A DNA stretch of 64,000 bases, from positions 2,073,843-2,137,842 of the forward strand of contig KL647303.1 in NCBI GenBank assembly GCA_000727475.1, given 5' to 3'. The DNA is from Sarcocystis neurona. Taxonomy: Eukaryota; Apicomplexa; Conoidasida; Eucoccidiorida; Sarcocystidae. The stretch's first letter is position 1. Every line of letters begins with the position of its first letter. The translations under genes and the position numbers were made by a program. Below the pieces are notes generated by a model, which had not been told where the DNA came from, did not search any database, and saw only the letters and a list, made by a program, of their open reading frames with translations. Of this stretch, positions 40,807 through 53,350 are shown piece by piece.

Positions 40807-43800
40807 GTATCAGTCCCTTGCTCTTTCTTAAAACATCCTCCTGCCACGGGTGCTTCGACTGCTGCCCGCTGCAGCTGCTGTTGCTCCTCGTGCGACTCGT
40901 GTTGCTGCTCTGCTGTTGCGACTATAATTATCGCTGTTACTGCTGCTGCTGCTGCCGCGTGTCTGTTCTTCGTCCTCCGGTGCTGCATGTCTACTGCCGC
41001 GAATGACGCTGCTGCCATGATTGCGACTGCTGCTGGGTTGGCATGAAGAGAAGCTCCTTTCAGGAAATTCTTCACACTTGAGGAAGACAACGACGCTGCT
41101 GCTCCTTATGCTGCTACTCCTCTTCTACTGCTGCTCGTCGTGCTGTGCTGCGAGGAGCAGGGGTCGGAGCTTCTTCACTGCGCACTGACCACCCCAGCTG
41201 CTGCTGCTGCTTTTTCTTTTCTGTAGACGGTGCTGCTCGCTGCGCTGTGGCTGGTGCGCAACGTTCGTTCTTCTGTGGCGTGTGAAGACTGCAGCGTTTG
41301 TATTGCTGAGGAATACAAAATACCATATATTAAGACATGGGTTCTGCGGCCACCTCTGGTCCGGTCTTCAGTCGCTGCAGCTGCTGTACGTTCTTCTCCC
41401 CTGCTGCGGCTGCGTTTGCCCCGTGTGTATGCGCATATCTTGCTGCTGGTGTGGCTGCAGGGCAGGCTTGCGGGCGAGCCCGCGCTGCCGAGATGCTTTT
41501 TTCTCCCCAGTTTGCAACTGCTGTCGCACTGTGTCCTGCTGCTGCTGCTGACTCTTCTCCGTTTTTGCCGTTACGTCTTCTGTTGCTGCTGGTGCATTTC
41601 GATTTAACTGCCCTGCGGCTTCCTGCTGTCTGCTGACGCTGCAGCTTCCTTGTTTCTGCTGCTGTGTGGCTGCAGCATAAGAAGAACGACTGCCACCAAC
41701 GAGAGGTGAAGTCTGCGCAGCATTTTGTGAAGCGCGCGCTTCTGCTGAAGAAGGATATAAAAAGGTGAAAACACTTTTTCCCGTTCTTCTCTCTCTCGGA
41801 AACACTCCTCTTTTCTTCTCTCTCTCCATCTTCCGAACTTCCAGGTTCTCGCCCTTCCGCGGTCAATTTTGCGTGCATTCGTCTCAAGGGGTAGAAAACT
41901 TTGGTTTCGGTTTGTTCGTTCAGTCGTACGTCTCGTTCACTTTCCACTCATCGTCTTTCCGAAAACCAGTCGTTTTTCTCTCTTTTGCCGTCTTGCATGT
42001 CTTCGCAGTTTCTGACTCCAGCGTCTTTCCCCCGTAATCGTGCCGAAAGCCTTTCCTTTGTGCTTCTTTGCTTTTTATACCGATGCCCGCGTTTTCTTGC
42101 CGTCAAGGGCTCTCCCCGACTCTTCACCACCCGTCGCGTCTCCTCCAACTTTTTTTAAGGGGAATGCTGCTGTGCACCTCGCCATCTCTCATGCCAATTT
42201 TTCGTGCTTCCTCAACAGAGAGGTCTACCCTCTCCCCCCGTCTCCTTGTTGTCGCCGTCCGTTCTACTTCGTCGTCTTCGTCTTGCGCCACGTGCTTCAC
42301 AATTCTTCGTTTCCTTCCTCTTCTCTCCGTGTCTTCTGCCGTTTCGGTTTTCGTGTTCTCTCCTGTACTTCTGCGTGTTTCCTGCTTGCCATCAACGCCG
42401 CCGCGTGCAGCCACTCAGACGCAGCCAGTCCGCTTTTCTGCGTGGTTTCTTCTGTTGGGTTTTAACGCCGCTGCCGCTCTTCGTGTTTTCGCCGTCTTCT
42501 TTTCGATAAAAAACACAGGCTTATTTCCAAGAGTTCTTCTCTATTTCATCCTCATCCTCCTTTTTCTCTCGCCCTTCCGTGCGACGACGCCGACGTATTC
42601 TCTACGTCCTCTCTCGTTCTCTCTGTTTCCAGTTGGGAGGGTCTTTTTCTTCCATTCCGAGACGCGCAGGCGACTCTTCAGGTCTAAATTATTTGTGGAA
42701 AACAGAATGCATTTTCTAGACAAGCGCCTGAAGACGTGGCGATTGGTGCTGTCCCGTGAAAGCAAAGGTTCTGCCACGTGTAGAAGCGAGTGTGCACATT
42801 TCAGTAGCGCAGCGTGTGCGTGTCCGTACGGGAACAGAGCAGACGCGGAAGACAGCGGGAATACGTATATATTTATATGTATGTGTAGGTATATGGAGGA
42901 CTGACAGTGTAGGCGTCTATACGTTTTACACCCCTATATGTGTATATCTGTACGTTTGTTTGTGTGCAGTGGTATTCGCACATACGCAGTATGTGTAAAC
43001 GTGGATGGGCGGGAGCACGTGTTGCGTCTTTCTGTGTGTGTACTGTCTTCGTAGAAACATATCCGGTTTTTCCACCGCCGTCGATACTTGTGTATATTTG
43101 TCTAGTTTGTATGCGGGTATGCTTGTGTATCCATATAGCTTATGGAAGGTAAGTGCGGGCGTATGCAAACCTGTCTGCACGCAGAAGTATGAGGGAGACG
43201 CGGTGAACCTACGTATGTATCTCGACAGGTGCCTGCTCGACAGGTGCCTGCGCTGATGTAGACGTGTGGTGGATATGTCTCTACAGACGGAGAAAATTAT
43301 GTGGACGTCAACCACACTTTGCCTGCACGCCAGATGTGGAGCTTGTTCATGGGGGGATGTGTGCGCATTGGTGGATACACACACGCACGCACGTCTGCAG
43401 ATGTGAATGTCTTCATGGCAGTGCGTGCGCTCATACATTGCATACATATATATATATATTTATGCCTTTTTATTAATATATACCACATTTTTCATGCATA
43501 CATACATGTTTGTAGTAGAAGAGAAGAGAAGGAACAGGAGGCAGCTTTGTTGGGGCCAGGACAACGAGTGTGTGTTGTTTATGTGATGTGGTGTGCGCAG
43601 AGTAGCTTTCACGAAGAAGACGCCAACACGCAGGCCGCGCATGCGGAAGCAGCGGCCGTTGCTCTTGGTGGTGCGTAACAGCAGGGAAGGCGGCAGTCGA
43701 GAGGTCCGAGATCTTCTCAAGGTAACAAGCTGTTCTTCAGAATCTCGTTCTTTCTCCAGCGCTGCCGTCCGCTTCGCTTTCTTTATCCGTCTCCTGCGTA

Positions 43801-43860
43801 CCTACCTGCTCTTCGCAATGTTCTCATGTTTTTTGCCCAGGCTTTGTGTACACGAGGCCG

Positions 43861-43893
<33 letters not shown>

Positions 43894-46800
43894 TACATAC
43901 TGGCAGCTGCACGCAGTTGTTTCTCGATCCACATAAGTGGGGAAACTCGTGGTCTCGTGTGTCGCCTGCTGCCGCTACTGGATAGGGTATTGTTGCTGCC
44001 GTTGGGGAAAACACATTGCTGCTGCTTCTGAGATTGAGGCTGCGGCTGCTGCTGCAACGCACACACTGCAGCTTGAACGGTGGTTTCTCTGCTGCTGCTC
44101 CGACGACGTTACTGCGGGGGCCATGACTGTGCTGTTGCTGTGTTTGCACGGTGTCGTTGTCTCTGTGCAAGTTGCTACTGCGTAGGATGGGACTGCTGCT
44201 GCTGCTTTGCAGACAGTGACTGTTGAGGACAGTGGTACACCGGAGTTGCTGTTTTCTTTGTCTTGAGGAATTCCGTGTGCCAAGTTATCATCAAGCAGTA
44301 CACAGCTTTACTGTTGTTAAAAAGTTCATCTGCATCTGTAAGTACATCCTGTGGACTGCGGCGATAATTAGACGTGCGCGCACATTTGTAGTGTAACTTT
44401 ACGTATGTAAGCTGCGTGTGGAAACTCTTTGCGGACGAAGGTGTTTGTACACTTGAATACAGTCAGACGTTGAAGTACAAATAAGTGTCCGTAAATACGC
44501 AGACACACCAGTATGTACGCACATGTGAAAAACTGTGCGTTGTGTTTCCCTACAATTGTTTCCATCCGCAGCGACTTGGACTAGGACAAGCGTACACCGC
44601 CACACTCCTGCGGAACGATGAACAGGCGCAGGAGCATGTGCGGATATTGCGTCCCTTTGTTTTTTATGGGTTTCCGACGTACCAGACTCTTCGAAGGCTG
44701 TTTCTCACCAGGTGAGAGAAAGACTTCTGAACTTCTCCTCGACTGTGTGTACAGACAGGGGAGACTCTGTTTTCGCGGTGTATACACACTGCTCACTCCG
44801 AATGAGAGAAGATTTTCCTTTTTTTCTGCAGGGTGTCCACCGCACATCCACGTGGAATTCTCGATTCCAAGTGTACGTACACTGCATATTGTTGGGAGAG
44901 CTCCCTTTTTCGTCTTCTGTACAGCGCGTGCTATGGTGTGACACTTGCTTCTACAGCACACACGGTGAAAAGTGTTCCTTCCGCTTGTAGTGTACGTACA
45001 CTCCATGTTGCTGATAGGTCGTTTTTGTGCCCAGTGAATGGATGCGACGTCCAGTTCTGTTCGGGACCGAAAACGGAAACGTGCGTCCGTTGTAGAGTGC
45101 CCCTGAGCGCACATCATCTTGCACGATAGTAGTGCCAGTTCTTGCGTGGAAGCAGACGCTGCGGTGTACGTAGACCACCGTGCGTGGAATACTGCGATGT
45201 TCGTATGTTACGACCCACATCCCACTCCCACGCGACCACCAGCGATCTCGGTGTATGTACACCGTGTGACCGATTCTTTCAGGGTGGTGACGCCTCGAGG
45301 CAGGTCACCACTAGAATGGTCGCGCTCGTTGCAGGCGGGGAAAGTGTTGCGGCGTGCGTGGACCGCAGGCGCCACTCTTCAAACCTCGACGGAGTCGTTG
45401 ATTTGTGTATTATTCAGACAGGGCAGCACTTAGAAGATCTGTGATGCGGGGTGAGTATCTTGTAGCGTAGTTACACGACACTGCACACTGCTCTTCGAGT
45501 GAACGCGGTGCGGTGTACGTACGCTGCAGTGTGTGCGAGTGCATGTACACGGCTTTCTTCACAATGAATGCTGTCGGTTCGTTTCTTATGTGGTACGCGC
45601 GTCTTTACGGGAGGGTGGTACACTGTACTGCATAGTTTTTTGCGAGTGAAAGTGTTCTGCGGTGTACGTGCCCTCCACTGCAGAAAATGTCACTGCACGC
45701 GTGAAAAGTGACACTCTGTTGGTTGTGGTCTGATTCACGCTTTCTTTGCACGTGACGGTGCTGCGAGGGAGGAGTGCGTGGGTTAGGATTTTCTTGCGCT
45801 CGACGCACTTGCTGCCTTTTTTCTGGCGTGGAACGCGTCGCGACAGGAGGCAGTACACACAGAAACGCGCGCTGGAGAAGATGGTGCGGTGTATGTACAC
45901 TTCGGTGTGCTATTCTCGTGCGTGCGAGGGCAACGGTGGGCGGTCTGTACACCGCCACCGCGCTTCGTCGTGAAGCTGATTCTTGTGGAAAAGGTGCACG
46001 GCGTGTATGTATGAAGGACTTGCCGTTTTCTTTCTCGAACAGAGCGCGTCTGCGGCTGTCGGACGGAAGAGAAACAGCAGAACTAACCGATAACTTGACG
46101 GTTGAAAAGAGTCTTGGACATTTAGGAGTGCTCTGCGTGGAGGACTTATTGTATGAGATATGGAATCGCGGTCCGCATTTTGACGAAATCAAAGAACACC
46201 TTTGGTAAGGTCGCGAAGTTTTTCTGTCAAAAGCACGTTATCGATACATGGGAGCGAACGCGCTTCTGTCCGTGTGACAAGGGCATCTGCCCTGCACAGG
46301 CGTTATACTTCTACCTGTTGCAGGGGGTGTGCGTGGCAGATGTGGGGAGGTGGTAGACGTGTAGCGGTTCATGTGCAGACGTGGGGGAGAGTACATTCTG
46401 TGTGTTTGTTTGTGTGTTGTGGAAAGGGACCGTCTTTCTCTGCAGACATCTTTTTCCTCGGTGTATTCGCAGTAAATCGGTTGTTAAGCGTCCACAAATA
46501 TCTGTTCATCTTTACTGCTACATCGGTTCACACACACAAACAAAGGTACCTGTGTATGTAGACAGGCACATCGTACACAAAGTAGGCTGCGTGCCGCCCG
46601 CGGTCTCTGCTACGGGGTTGAACCAGCAGCGGCAGTAGGAGAGCAACGCCGGCAGCAGCAGCACCACCACTGACCCCCGCAGCAGCCCAAGCAGCAGCAT
46701 CACTTGCAGCAGGGAGAGGCATCTTTTCGGTTCACCCACTCCAGCCAGCCCAGAAAAAGGGAGGAGAACGGCAGTGGTCAATAGTGTGTGGGTTTAGTTT

Positions 46801-47575
46801 CCACTTACGTCTAATCAAATCTGCACATATATATATATACAATATGCTTATATACGGTAGTATGTAATTGCGTTTGTGTGTGTGTGTGCGGGTGTGTATA
46901 TATATATATAATATTTATATACAGTAGCGTGTGTGTGTGTGTGTATGCACTTCTGTATGTGTACGTCTATCTGCGTAGAGGATGTGGCCGTTTCGAGGGA
47001 AGCTGGATGAGTTGAAACTGTTTGTTGAGAAATACATAATCTTTCACGTAATTTCTCTGCGATGTTTGTTTCATGCGTGCAGCTCCTTCCAGCTATCCAA
47101 CCTCAAGAAAGCCGAAGGGTACGCGTCAGTTGTTTCTCTTCTTCTGTCTGCTAAACTGAGAAAGACGCCTCTTCGTAGACCACATATATACATATATACT
47201 TGTACATACATATATATACATATATATATACACATATATATCTATATATGCTCACCGCATACATGCATTCATAAGGAAAAGAAAGTCATGTCAATACATA
47301 GACGTGTACGCCCACAAAGGGGAAAAGATTGTTTCCGCAGAGAACGGCGCATGGATATCTCCGACTGCACGTATCGGCTGCGCAAACACTTATGTTGTCA
47401 AAACTGTCGGTGTGTGGACGTATATATATGTTGTAGTAGCTGTAGCCGGGCATGTATGTGTGCGCCGTTTTTCTTCGCTGTGCGTGCGCTATGCGGCATT
47501 AGGCTGGACGCGAAGCGTAACGAGTATGGCGATCTGAAGGACAAAATCAACGAGAAGATATGGAAGATCGCTTAA
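40624..47575 (+). CDS. Ribosomal protein L7 family (uL30), RLP7/RPL7L1-like
   Basis: The proposed exons are 40624-40806, 42662-42777, 43601-43721, 44572-44711, 46043-46204, 47083-47118 and 47503-47575, giving 276 residues. Exons 3-7 join in phase; exons 1-2 are less certain. A basic N-terminus (AEVILKKRTGDLAEKAARAK) leads to the uL30 core: RPLLLVVRN, VRILRPFVFYGFPTYQTLRR, LTDNLTVEKSLGHLGVLCVE, DLLYEIWNRGPHFDEIKEHL, CSFQLSN and a short C-terminus ending INEKIWKIA. The motif order is that of eukaryotic L7. I favour the ribosome-biogenesis paralogue (RLP7/RPL7L1), which acts in nucleolar 60S maturation, because the HL-C-SFQLS text resembles RPL7L1's FLCPFHLS and the core diverges strongly from cytosolic L7, which is normally highly conserved. 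Cytosolic uL30 remains possible. Confidence 0.78.
40807..42661 (+). other. L7-like intron 1 with polypyrimidine domain
   Basis: The first half is CTG/GCT-rich (40,850-41,650). The second half (about 41,760-42,660) is C/T-biased on the plus strand for roughly 900 bases, with many TTCTTCTCTC runs. Long open frames on the plus strand here are Ser/Phe/Leu/Pro-rich and come from that bias. Confidence 0.5.
42662..42777 (+). CDS. L7-like exon 2 (provisional)
   Basis: The frame reads RLFRSKLFVENRMHFLDKRL followed by KTWRLVLSRESKG. In position, length and basic helical character it fits the second helix of L7-family proteins, between the N-terminal tail and the LLLVVR strand. Phase demands a GAG acceptor at 42661 and a GTGTAG donor at 42778, both weak, so the true ends may differ. 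Confidence 0.4.
43601..43721 (+). CDS. L7-like exon 3
   Basis: The acceptor is TGTGCGCAG and the donor CTCAAG|GTAACA. It encodes VAFTKKTPTRRPRMRKQRPL, LLVVRNSREGGSREV, RDLLK. LLLVVRN is the first strand of the uL30 core. Confidence 0.75.
43860..43891. repeat. (CA)n microsatellite
   Basis: An uninterrupted CA run of about 15 units, in the intron between L7-like exons 3 and 4. Confidence 0.95.
44572..44711 (+). CDS. L7-like exon 4
   Basis: The acceptor is TTTCCATCCGCAG and the donor ACCAG|GTGAGA. It encodes RLGLGQAYTATLLRNDEQAQ, then EHVRILRPFVFYGFPTYQTL and RRLFLT. The stretch LRPFVFYGFPTYQTLRRL corresponds to the signature [20 protein letters not shown] of the family. Confidence 0.85.
44738..45905. 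repeat. Dispersed GTGTACGTACAC repeat family in L7-like intron 4
   Basis: At least seven copies of a perfect or near-perfect 12-base palindrome GTGTACGTACAC or GTGTAYGTAC, often preceded by GCG, occur at about 44871, 44990, 45163, 45251, 45513, 45662 and 45889, within a single 1.3 kb intron. Flanking text is only loosely shared, so this looks like a decayed repeat family or repeated binding sites. Confidence 0.65.
46043..46204 (+). CDS. L7-like exon 5
   Basis: The acceptor is TTTCTCGAACAG and the donor CTTTG|GTAAGG. It encodes ARLRLSDGRETAELTDNLTV, EKSLGHLGVLCVEDLLYEIW and NRGPHFDEIKEHL. The LTDN...E..LG..GV.C.EDL..EI pattern is the most diagnostic part of the gene. Confidence 0.88.
47083..47118 (+). 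CDS. L7-like exon 6 (36-base micro-exon)
   Basis: Only 36 bases, between acceptor TCATGCGTGCAG and donor GG|GTACGC. With one base from each neighbouring codon it supplies CSFQLSNLKKAEG, the conserved F-L-S motif that follows the EDL helix in the family. Confidence 0.7.
47503..47575 (+). CDS. L7-like exon 7 (C-terminal)
   Basis: The acceptor is TGCGGCATTAG. It encodes LDAKRNEYGDLKDKINEKIW, then KIA and TAA. The family ends in a helix of the form ...R...INxLIRxM/L; here it is INEKIWKIA. The loop before it is shorter than in cytosolic L7. Confidence 0.78.
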
Positions 47576-50500
47576 GAGACTGCATGTAGCCGCTGGATCG
47601 GAAGTCGCAAGAAAAGGACAAATGGTTAGACGTCGTAGGAATTTGAAGAGAAAGCCAGGTTCACGACCCCGGGAACAAAAGAAAAGAATAACAAGAAGCA
47701 AAAATGGGTTTTCCGTATCAAAAGCAGTTGCGGGAAAAGGAAGGTCTTATTTTGTGTCCTTGTGGAGACGGACCAAGTGAAGGTGAAACCGGCGACATGT
47801 TGTCATCTACAAAGTGCGCACTTTGCAACAGTATTCACCTTTGTACACACTCGGTTATGCTATAGGTGTATTTATGTATTTACTCGATATTATGTGTGTG
47901 CGTGTGCGGGTGTAGGGAGAGAGCTGTTTGCACGTATGTGTACATATATATAAGTACGTCATATTGTAGGTGAATAAATTTTACGTATGTGTATGCCCAC
48001 GTCACGTTCGTATAAATATGTACACATGTACATATATGTATGAGATGTCAATGTGTGAATATCGCGTGTGTTAAACATATATGAAGGCGTGTTTCCTATG
48101 AGGATCTGATGACAAGTGACTTTTTTCCCTCCATCGTGTTTCTCAAAGGGATAGTAATTGATTTCTTCAATCGTACGCATTGCGAGCCTCACGGTTGCGT
48201 TGACTACTTGTGCCGAAATTTGACGTCATTTTCGTTGTCACGTCTTACCGAGTGTCTCCTTTCACCTGTCGCCTTCATCAGTTTCAAAGATTTCCTTTCC
48301 ACTTTCCTTGTAGTCGTGTTCCTCCTCGTTTCCTTCGTATTTCTTTCATCTCGTGCACGTCTCTTGGTGCGTTTTTGTTATCTCTTCCGCGTATCTCTCA
48401 GCGCATCTAGTTTCTGTCTCCCGTGTCCTCCACATTTCAAGAACAATGCTACACGTTCGTTTTTTGTGGTGCGGCGTTTTAGTTAGCTACTGCTGCTGCT
48501 GCTTACTTTCGTCGTACAGAGTTCACCTCATACTTGCTAATTCTTCTGAAGCCGGTGGTTGTCGGAAGTGCAACACACCGTCTTCGGACAATGCTCTGCC
48601 CGCACCCCGCGTAACTCTTTTTGTATGTTGAGAAAGGGGCATCTGGTGTAGTGATTTTGTTCGGGTATAGACGTAGGCGTCCCATCATTGTACTTTGCAT
48701 ACGTTCAACGATAGTCTTGTTCGGTTTGACGGTGGGAAACCAGGTACACGGATTATAATCATAAACGCTTTCCGTTGTTGTTTGCCGTTCTGGGGACACA
48801 AGTTGAATTCTGACGGTCCCCAGTCTTCACCTGCTCATGTGCACGAACGCTGCGTGGAGCAGAATGCTCGGTAAAGTACTGGGAAGGAAAAAAAAATTCA
48901 GTCGAGTTCACGTACATAAACGTTGGCATATTACAGACACACATGTTTGTATCAGATTTCTGCAGAAGTATCTTTAGTGATTGTGCTGCTTCTCTCACTC
49001 GGGGAAGTAATCGAAGAGAGATTTCTTTTCATATCAGAAAGCAGCAATTTTGTCTGTCTCGTTTCAGTTCGACGTCGCGCCTAGATGCGGCAACAACTGT
49101 AACCGGAACATAGCAGTATCGTTACGCAGCTTTTGCACGTTGCTGATTCAGCCACTGTACTTCTTCCTGCCGGGCCGCGTGCAGCAGAGGATTCTTGGGA
49201 AGAAGGGAGTTCTACAGAAAGGGCTAATCCTGTTAGCGTTTTTCCTTTTGTTTGCCACCGTTGTGGCCTGCTGCTAGCAGGTGCACCCAGGGGGGCGGAG
49301 GGAGTGGGGCATTTTTACTGCTACACCTGCTAAGTACAGAGATATCCTCGCATAAGGTGTATATTGTATGTCCGTATGTTAGTATGTATATTCTTAAAGC
49401 GTATACTCCTAGTTGTACGTGTACGTTTACCATTAATTAAATGCTGATTAATGCTTGGGGACATCTCGAGGTATATACACATATATATTCGCACTTACAC
49501 ATGTGTGTACATTTATGCGTATTGATTCACATAATGTGTGTACGCGTGTACGATTCTGTGATAGACACGTACGTATATGTATACATATAAAATCGTAGAA
49601 GAAAGTGTTAATGAGACTTAGACCATGTGAAGGTGCAGGTACGGTGATTTTTTTTCAGTACAGTCGAAAAGGTGGCGAGGGCATGGATCGGCGCAGACGA
49701 ATACGACGTGTGCACACAATTATACAGATTACCGATAAAACCATCCGTTCTCGCTACGAAGATGCCCCTCAATTCCCATACGGATTTCCTTTGAAATTCT
49801 TGGGACACAGGAATACACACGGAAAACGAGCAGTGTGATCTGACAAGCGTGGACACGCACTGTCTATGTACACGAGTGTGTTTGCATCGTACGCATGTGT
49901 AGACACGCAAAAGCGCTAGACATACAGCTCGAAAAGTCTGCACTATACATATATATATATATGTATATTGTGTAGTGATATGTATGTATAAATATGTAGA
50001 CGTAGTCCATATGACGACAGGCAGTATGCACAGTAAAAATACATATATATATGTATCTATAATTATATACACGAGGTGTGAATGCTCGGGCCGCCTACGG
50101 GGATTTGAGCAATCCTACTTGCAAATGTACGTTGACACACAGGTACGGGGACGCAGTGTCCAGACTTGAACCATGCGTGTGGCGTACTGAATAGGTGCCA
50201 GCCGTGTGTAGAGGTTATTTTCCACGTACCTGGTTATATACGAGTATACTACATAATTTACTCATACACGTACAGGGTGAATATACGGTGATACATATCT
50301 GCTGGATAAAGGAAACCTTTACTAGCTGGTCCTGCAGCGTCCTACTACTACGCCTGGCACATGTATTTCACTACACACTTGCAAACGCACTACCCTAATC
50401 AATGCCATGAGGCGCAGCGAATACGGTTGTGCCCATGTAAGAATGTTTACACGTGCTTAAGAAATACACCGAACACTGCTGTCACACACTTGCTACCGAG

Positions 50501-53350
50501 GTTCTTACAAAGCATTCACACGATTAAACTTCTGGACGCAAAAAGCTTTCCAAGCGCGTACGCACACGACCATCGAGAAAAGCGTCGCAATAGGTGTGGA
50601 GATTGAAGCGTGGCAAGTGACGTGGTTATCTGCGACTTAGAGGTACAAGTGGCATCTCCCACGCTTCTGAATTCCCACGGCAGGTCCCTACTGCGTAGAG
50701 CTCTTCTTCTGCTACACACGGAGGTGCCTTTACACGCGTAAGCACAAATACATGTGTATCTGCGCATATGTGCGTATGACTATACATAACTATTTCTGTG
50801 CAGGTACAGACACAACTATCTACAAACAACTGTGTACTAGTACGTAAATTTCCATACGTACGTAACGAACATGATATTTATATACCTACGCGAACTTCCA
50901 CGAACATACTTACATCACTACGAAGCGTTCTGTTTGACTGTTTTGGAAGGCTGAAGCGGTAGAGTGAATCATACACTGAACGACTGCATACCACGAAGAG
51001 GTATGCAAATCCAGACGCACGCATTCACACGTACGTGCACATACACGACCTATTTGATGTGTCCGTATTCCCCTGTTCAATTGCTCTACTACTGTGAGAA
51101 GATAAACGCTGCGTACGCTCGCCACCACCTGGAACTCCCGACGAAGAGTTCAACAAGCTGATTTAAGGCTACGCGTACCTATTCAGCTGCGAAAGTGTGG
51201 ATCCGGGCTACGAAAGTATCACCTACATCACTTGATAAGCGGATCCGTAATGTCTTCTGCTTCTGACGTATACCGTGGTGCATTCTGGCACACGGCGCCT
51301 CAAGCATTCGGGCTTGCGGCGCTGAGTGAGTCCGTACGCGCGAAGATATAGGTAAAGTATACGGGGGACGAACAAGTGTGAACAGACGAAAAGAAGGATT
51401 TATGACTGGAATTTTCGCAACCATCGCATGCGAGAGAGGGAAGTTCGGCGTGCGTAATACATTTTGCAGCCCAGGCAGCAACTGCTCTATTGACGAAGTG
51501 GTCGATGAGACGAGATCACCAATTTGAACGTACAGGAACAGAATTCAACAGATTTTGACTCAAAAGGTGACCGTTCCTTAGAGAGTTTCAGAACCTGGAG
51601 AGATCTACACGTGTGCACTAGGACAAGAGGACATGTAATAGGCATGTGTGGCGAAAGCAGAAAACGAACACAATCAGAAATGCGCCGCCTGCTTGAAATA
51701 CTGCCTTAGACGGAGACTTTAAATATGCAGAAACCAAAACAGGGGGTTCTCTGACGTTCTTGAAGGCCCGTCGGATTTTGTCCTGTTTCGTCGTAGGCTT
51801 CCACAGAAGAACCATACGTCTCGTGTGTAATTTCGAAAAGATCACCTCTAGACTGTTTACACAAAAAGGCCTGTCTGTTGCTCAGTTTAGAAGTGACTCG
51901 TGTAAAGCGAGATTCATGTTGTACGTGTGGCTGTGGCCAAAATTCCTCCACGAGAAGCTTCTCGGGTGTGAGAAATATTTACGGTCCAACAAAAGGGGAT
52001 GACAAATATGAATATTTCTCCATATTTTCCCCCTTATATACACGCTTGGGAATATGTGTACTTGGTATCACATTACAAGTCTCTACAAGAAACTTCCAAC
52101 ATTTACGAGTGAGTTCAAAGATTTTCCAAATAGCCTTTACGGCTGTGCGGCTTCGAAAGGGGACAAGTAAAGTACAACATGTGCGCGAAGAGCCATTGAC
52201 TATTCAGATACTCGTCTACGCACAAACCAACCTGTACACGTGTATATGAAGAGACACACAAAGATACGTACGTACACGGATACATAATATACACACGTTC
52301 GTCTGTCCCATCTGTACCGCGACATCAGGCAACCACGAGGACTTGTGAACGAAGCGGTGATACTAGTGGGGGACGAACGACTCCAAGTCAGTGCTAACGG
52401 AGGCGCGCTAACAGCGTTAGACTACGAGGCAAACCGCTTCGCAGTTGCCGGACGGTACTGCTGGCGAATCTATGCTGGGAAGAAACGGAACGGGGATTTA
52501 AAAACATCGCTGATTTGCTCGGGAAGAGCTGCCGTGCGCGTCCTCCTTTCACGCGACAGAAATAAGACCACGTGCCGTCTTTGTGAGGGAATTCGGAAAA
52601 AAGTGACAGCCTCAGACATGTTGTCGCCAGGTAAATTGGCTTCCCGCTGTCGACACGTGTCGACTGTCTAGTATCGCACCAGTGAGAAAGAGGTCGAACG
52701 TGGTAGAAAGGAGAGGAGGAAGAAGGGGAAGTAGAGCTGATGAAGACGTCGAGACACACAAGAAGAGTGGGAGGAACAGAACAAAACTACAAGACAGTCG
52801 GACGTAGAGGATAAAACGGACGCGGCCGAAACAAGACGAAAAAACTTCTACCACGTATGTGAAGCGAAACCATCGCTCAGGAGGGAAACGCAGATCACGA
52901 GAAGTGGCGGGGAAAGCAGACTATGAGAAGGTTGAAGAGAAGAAAGAAGGCCGGCAGTTTCACTACCGAGACAGCGCGAGCCGGTGCGCCAGACGATAAG
53001 CTGCCCCAGAGTAGCAGAATTCATACACCTCTCCAACGTTTATCCGAAATTCGTCGCGGCAAGGCCCTCAGCGAAGACTCTCCCCTCGTCGCCGCGAGAG
53101 GTGCACCGCTTTTCTTTTCCACCAGTGCAAATTCAGAAGTGTACTACTCAGGAAAGGAGTCGTTCTCAAAAATGTCAACAGACACAATGCAGTCGTGCGT
53201 AGACGTAGCGATGCCTCCTCTTTTCAGCTGCACTCCATCTGTGTGTCCGTGCGCGGTTGGCTTTGTTCGCCACTTCTGTACGGCGGGGAGTAGACAGACG
53301 CACGTGTGTGTGACGCGTTTGTCACCACCAAGCGTGTGAACTACGTACAT
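47576..53350. other. Intergenic region between convergent genes, no recognised gene
   Basis: This lies between the 3' ends of the L7-like gene (plus) and the YIPF6-like gene (minus). It has TA microsatellites, a C/T-rich plus-strand block at 48,110-48,490 and an A/G-rich block at 52,680-52,960. The frames at 52345-52671 and 52923-53339 (plus) are somewhat protein-like but match no family I know and may be chance. Confidence 0.45.

Noticed and set aside
42068..42904. Plus-strand frame of 278 codons as a complete gene
   Set aside because: Most of it is Ser/Phe/Leu text from the polypyrimidine tract. Only its tail (RLFRSKLFVENRM...) is kept, as provisional exon 2 of the L7-like gene.
46982..47082. 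MWPFRGKLDELKLF frame as the L7 WPF motif
   Set aside because: It has WPF by chance, but no suitable acceptor gives the right codon. The micro-exon at 47083 restores the conserved FQLSN and phase on both sides.
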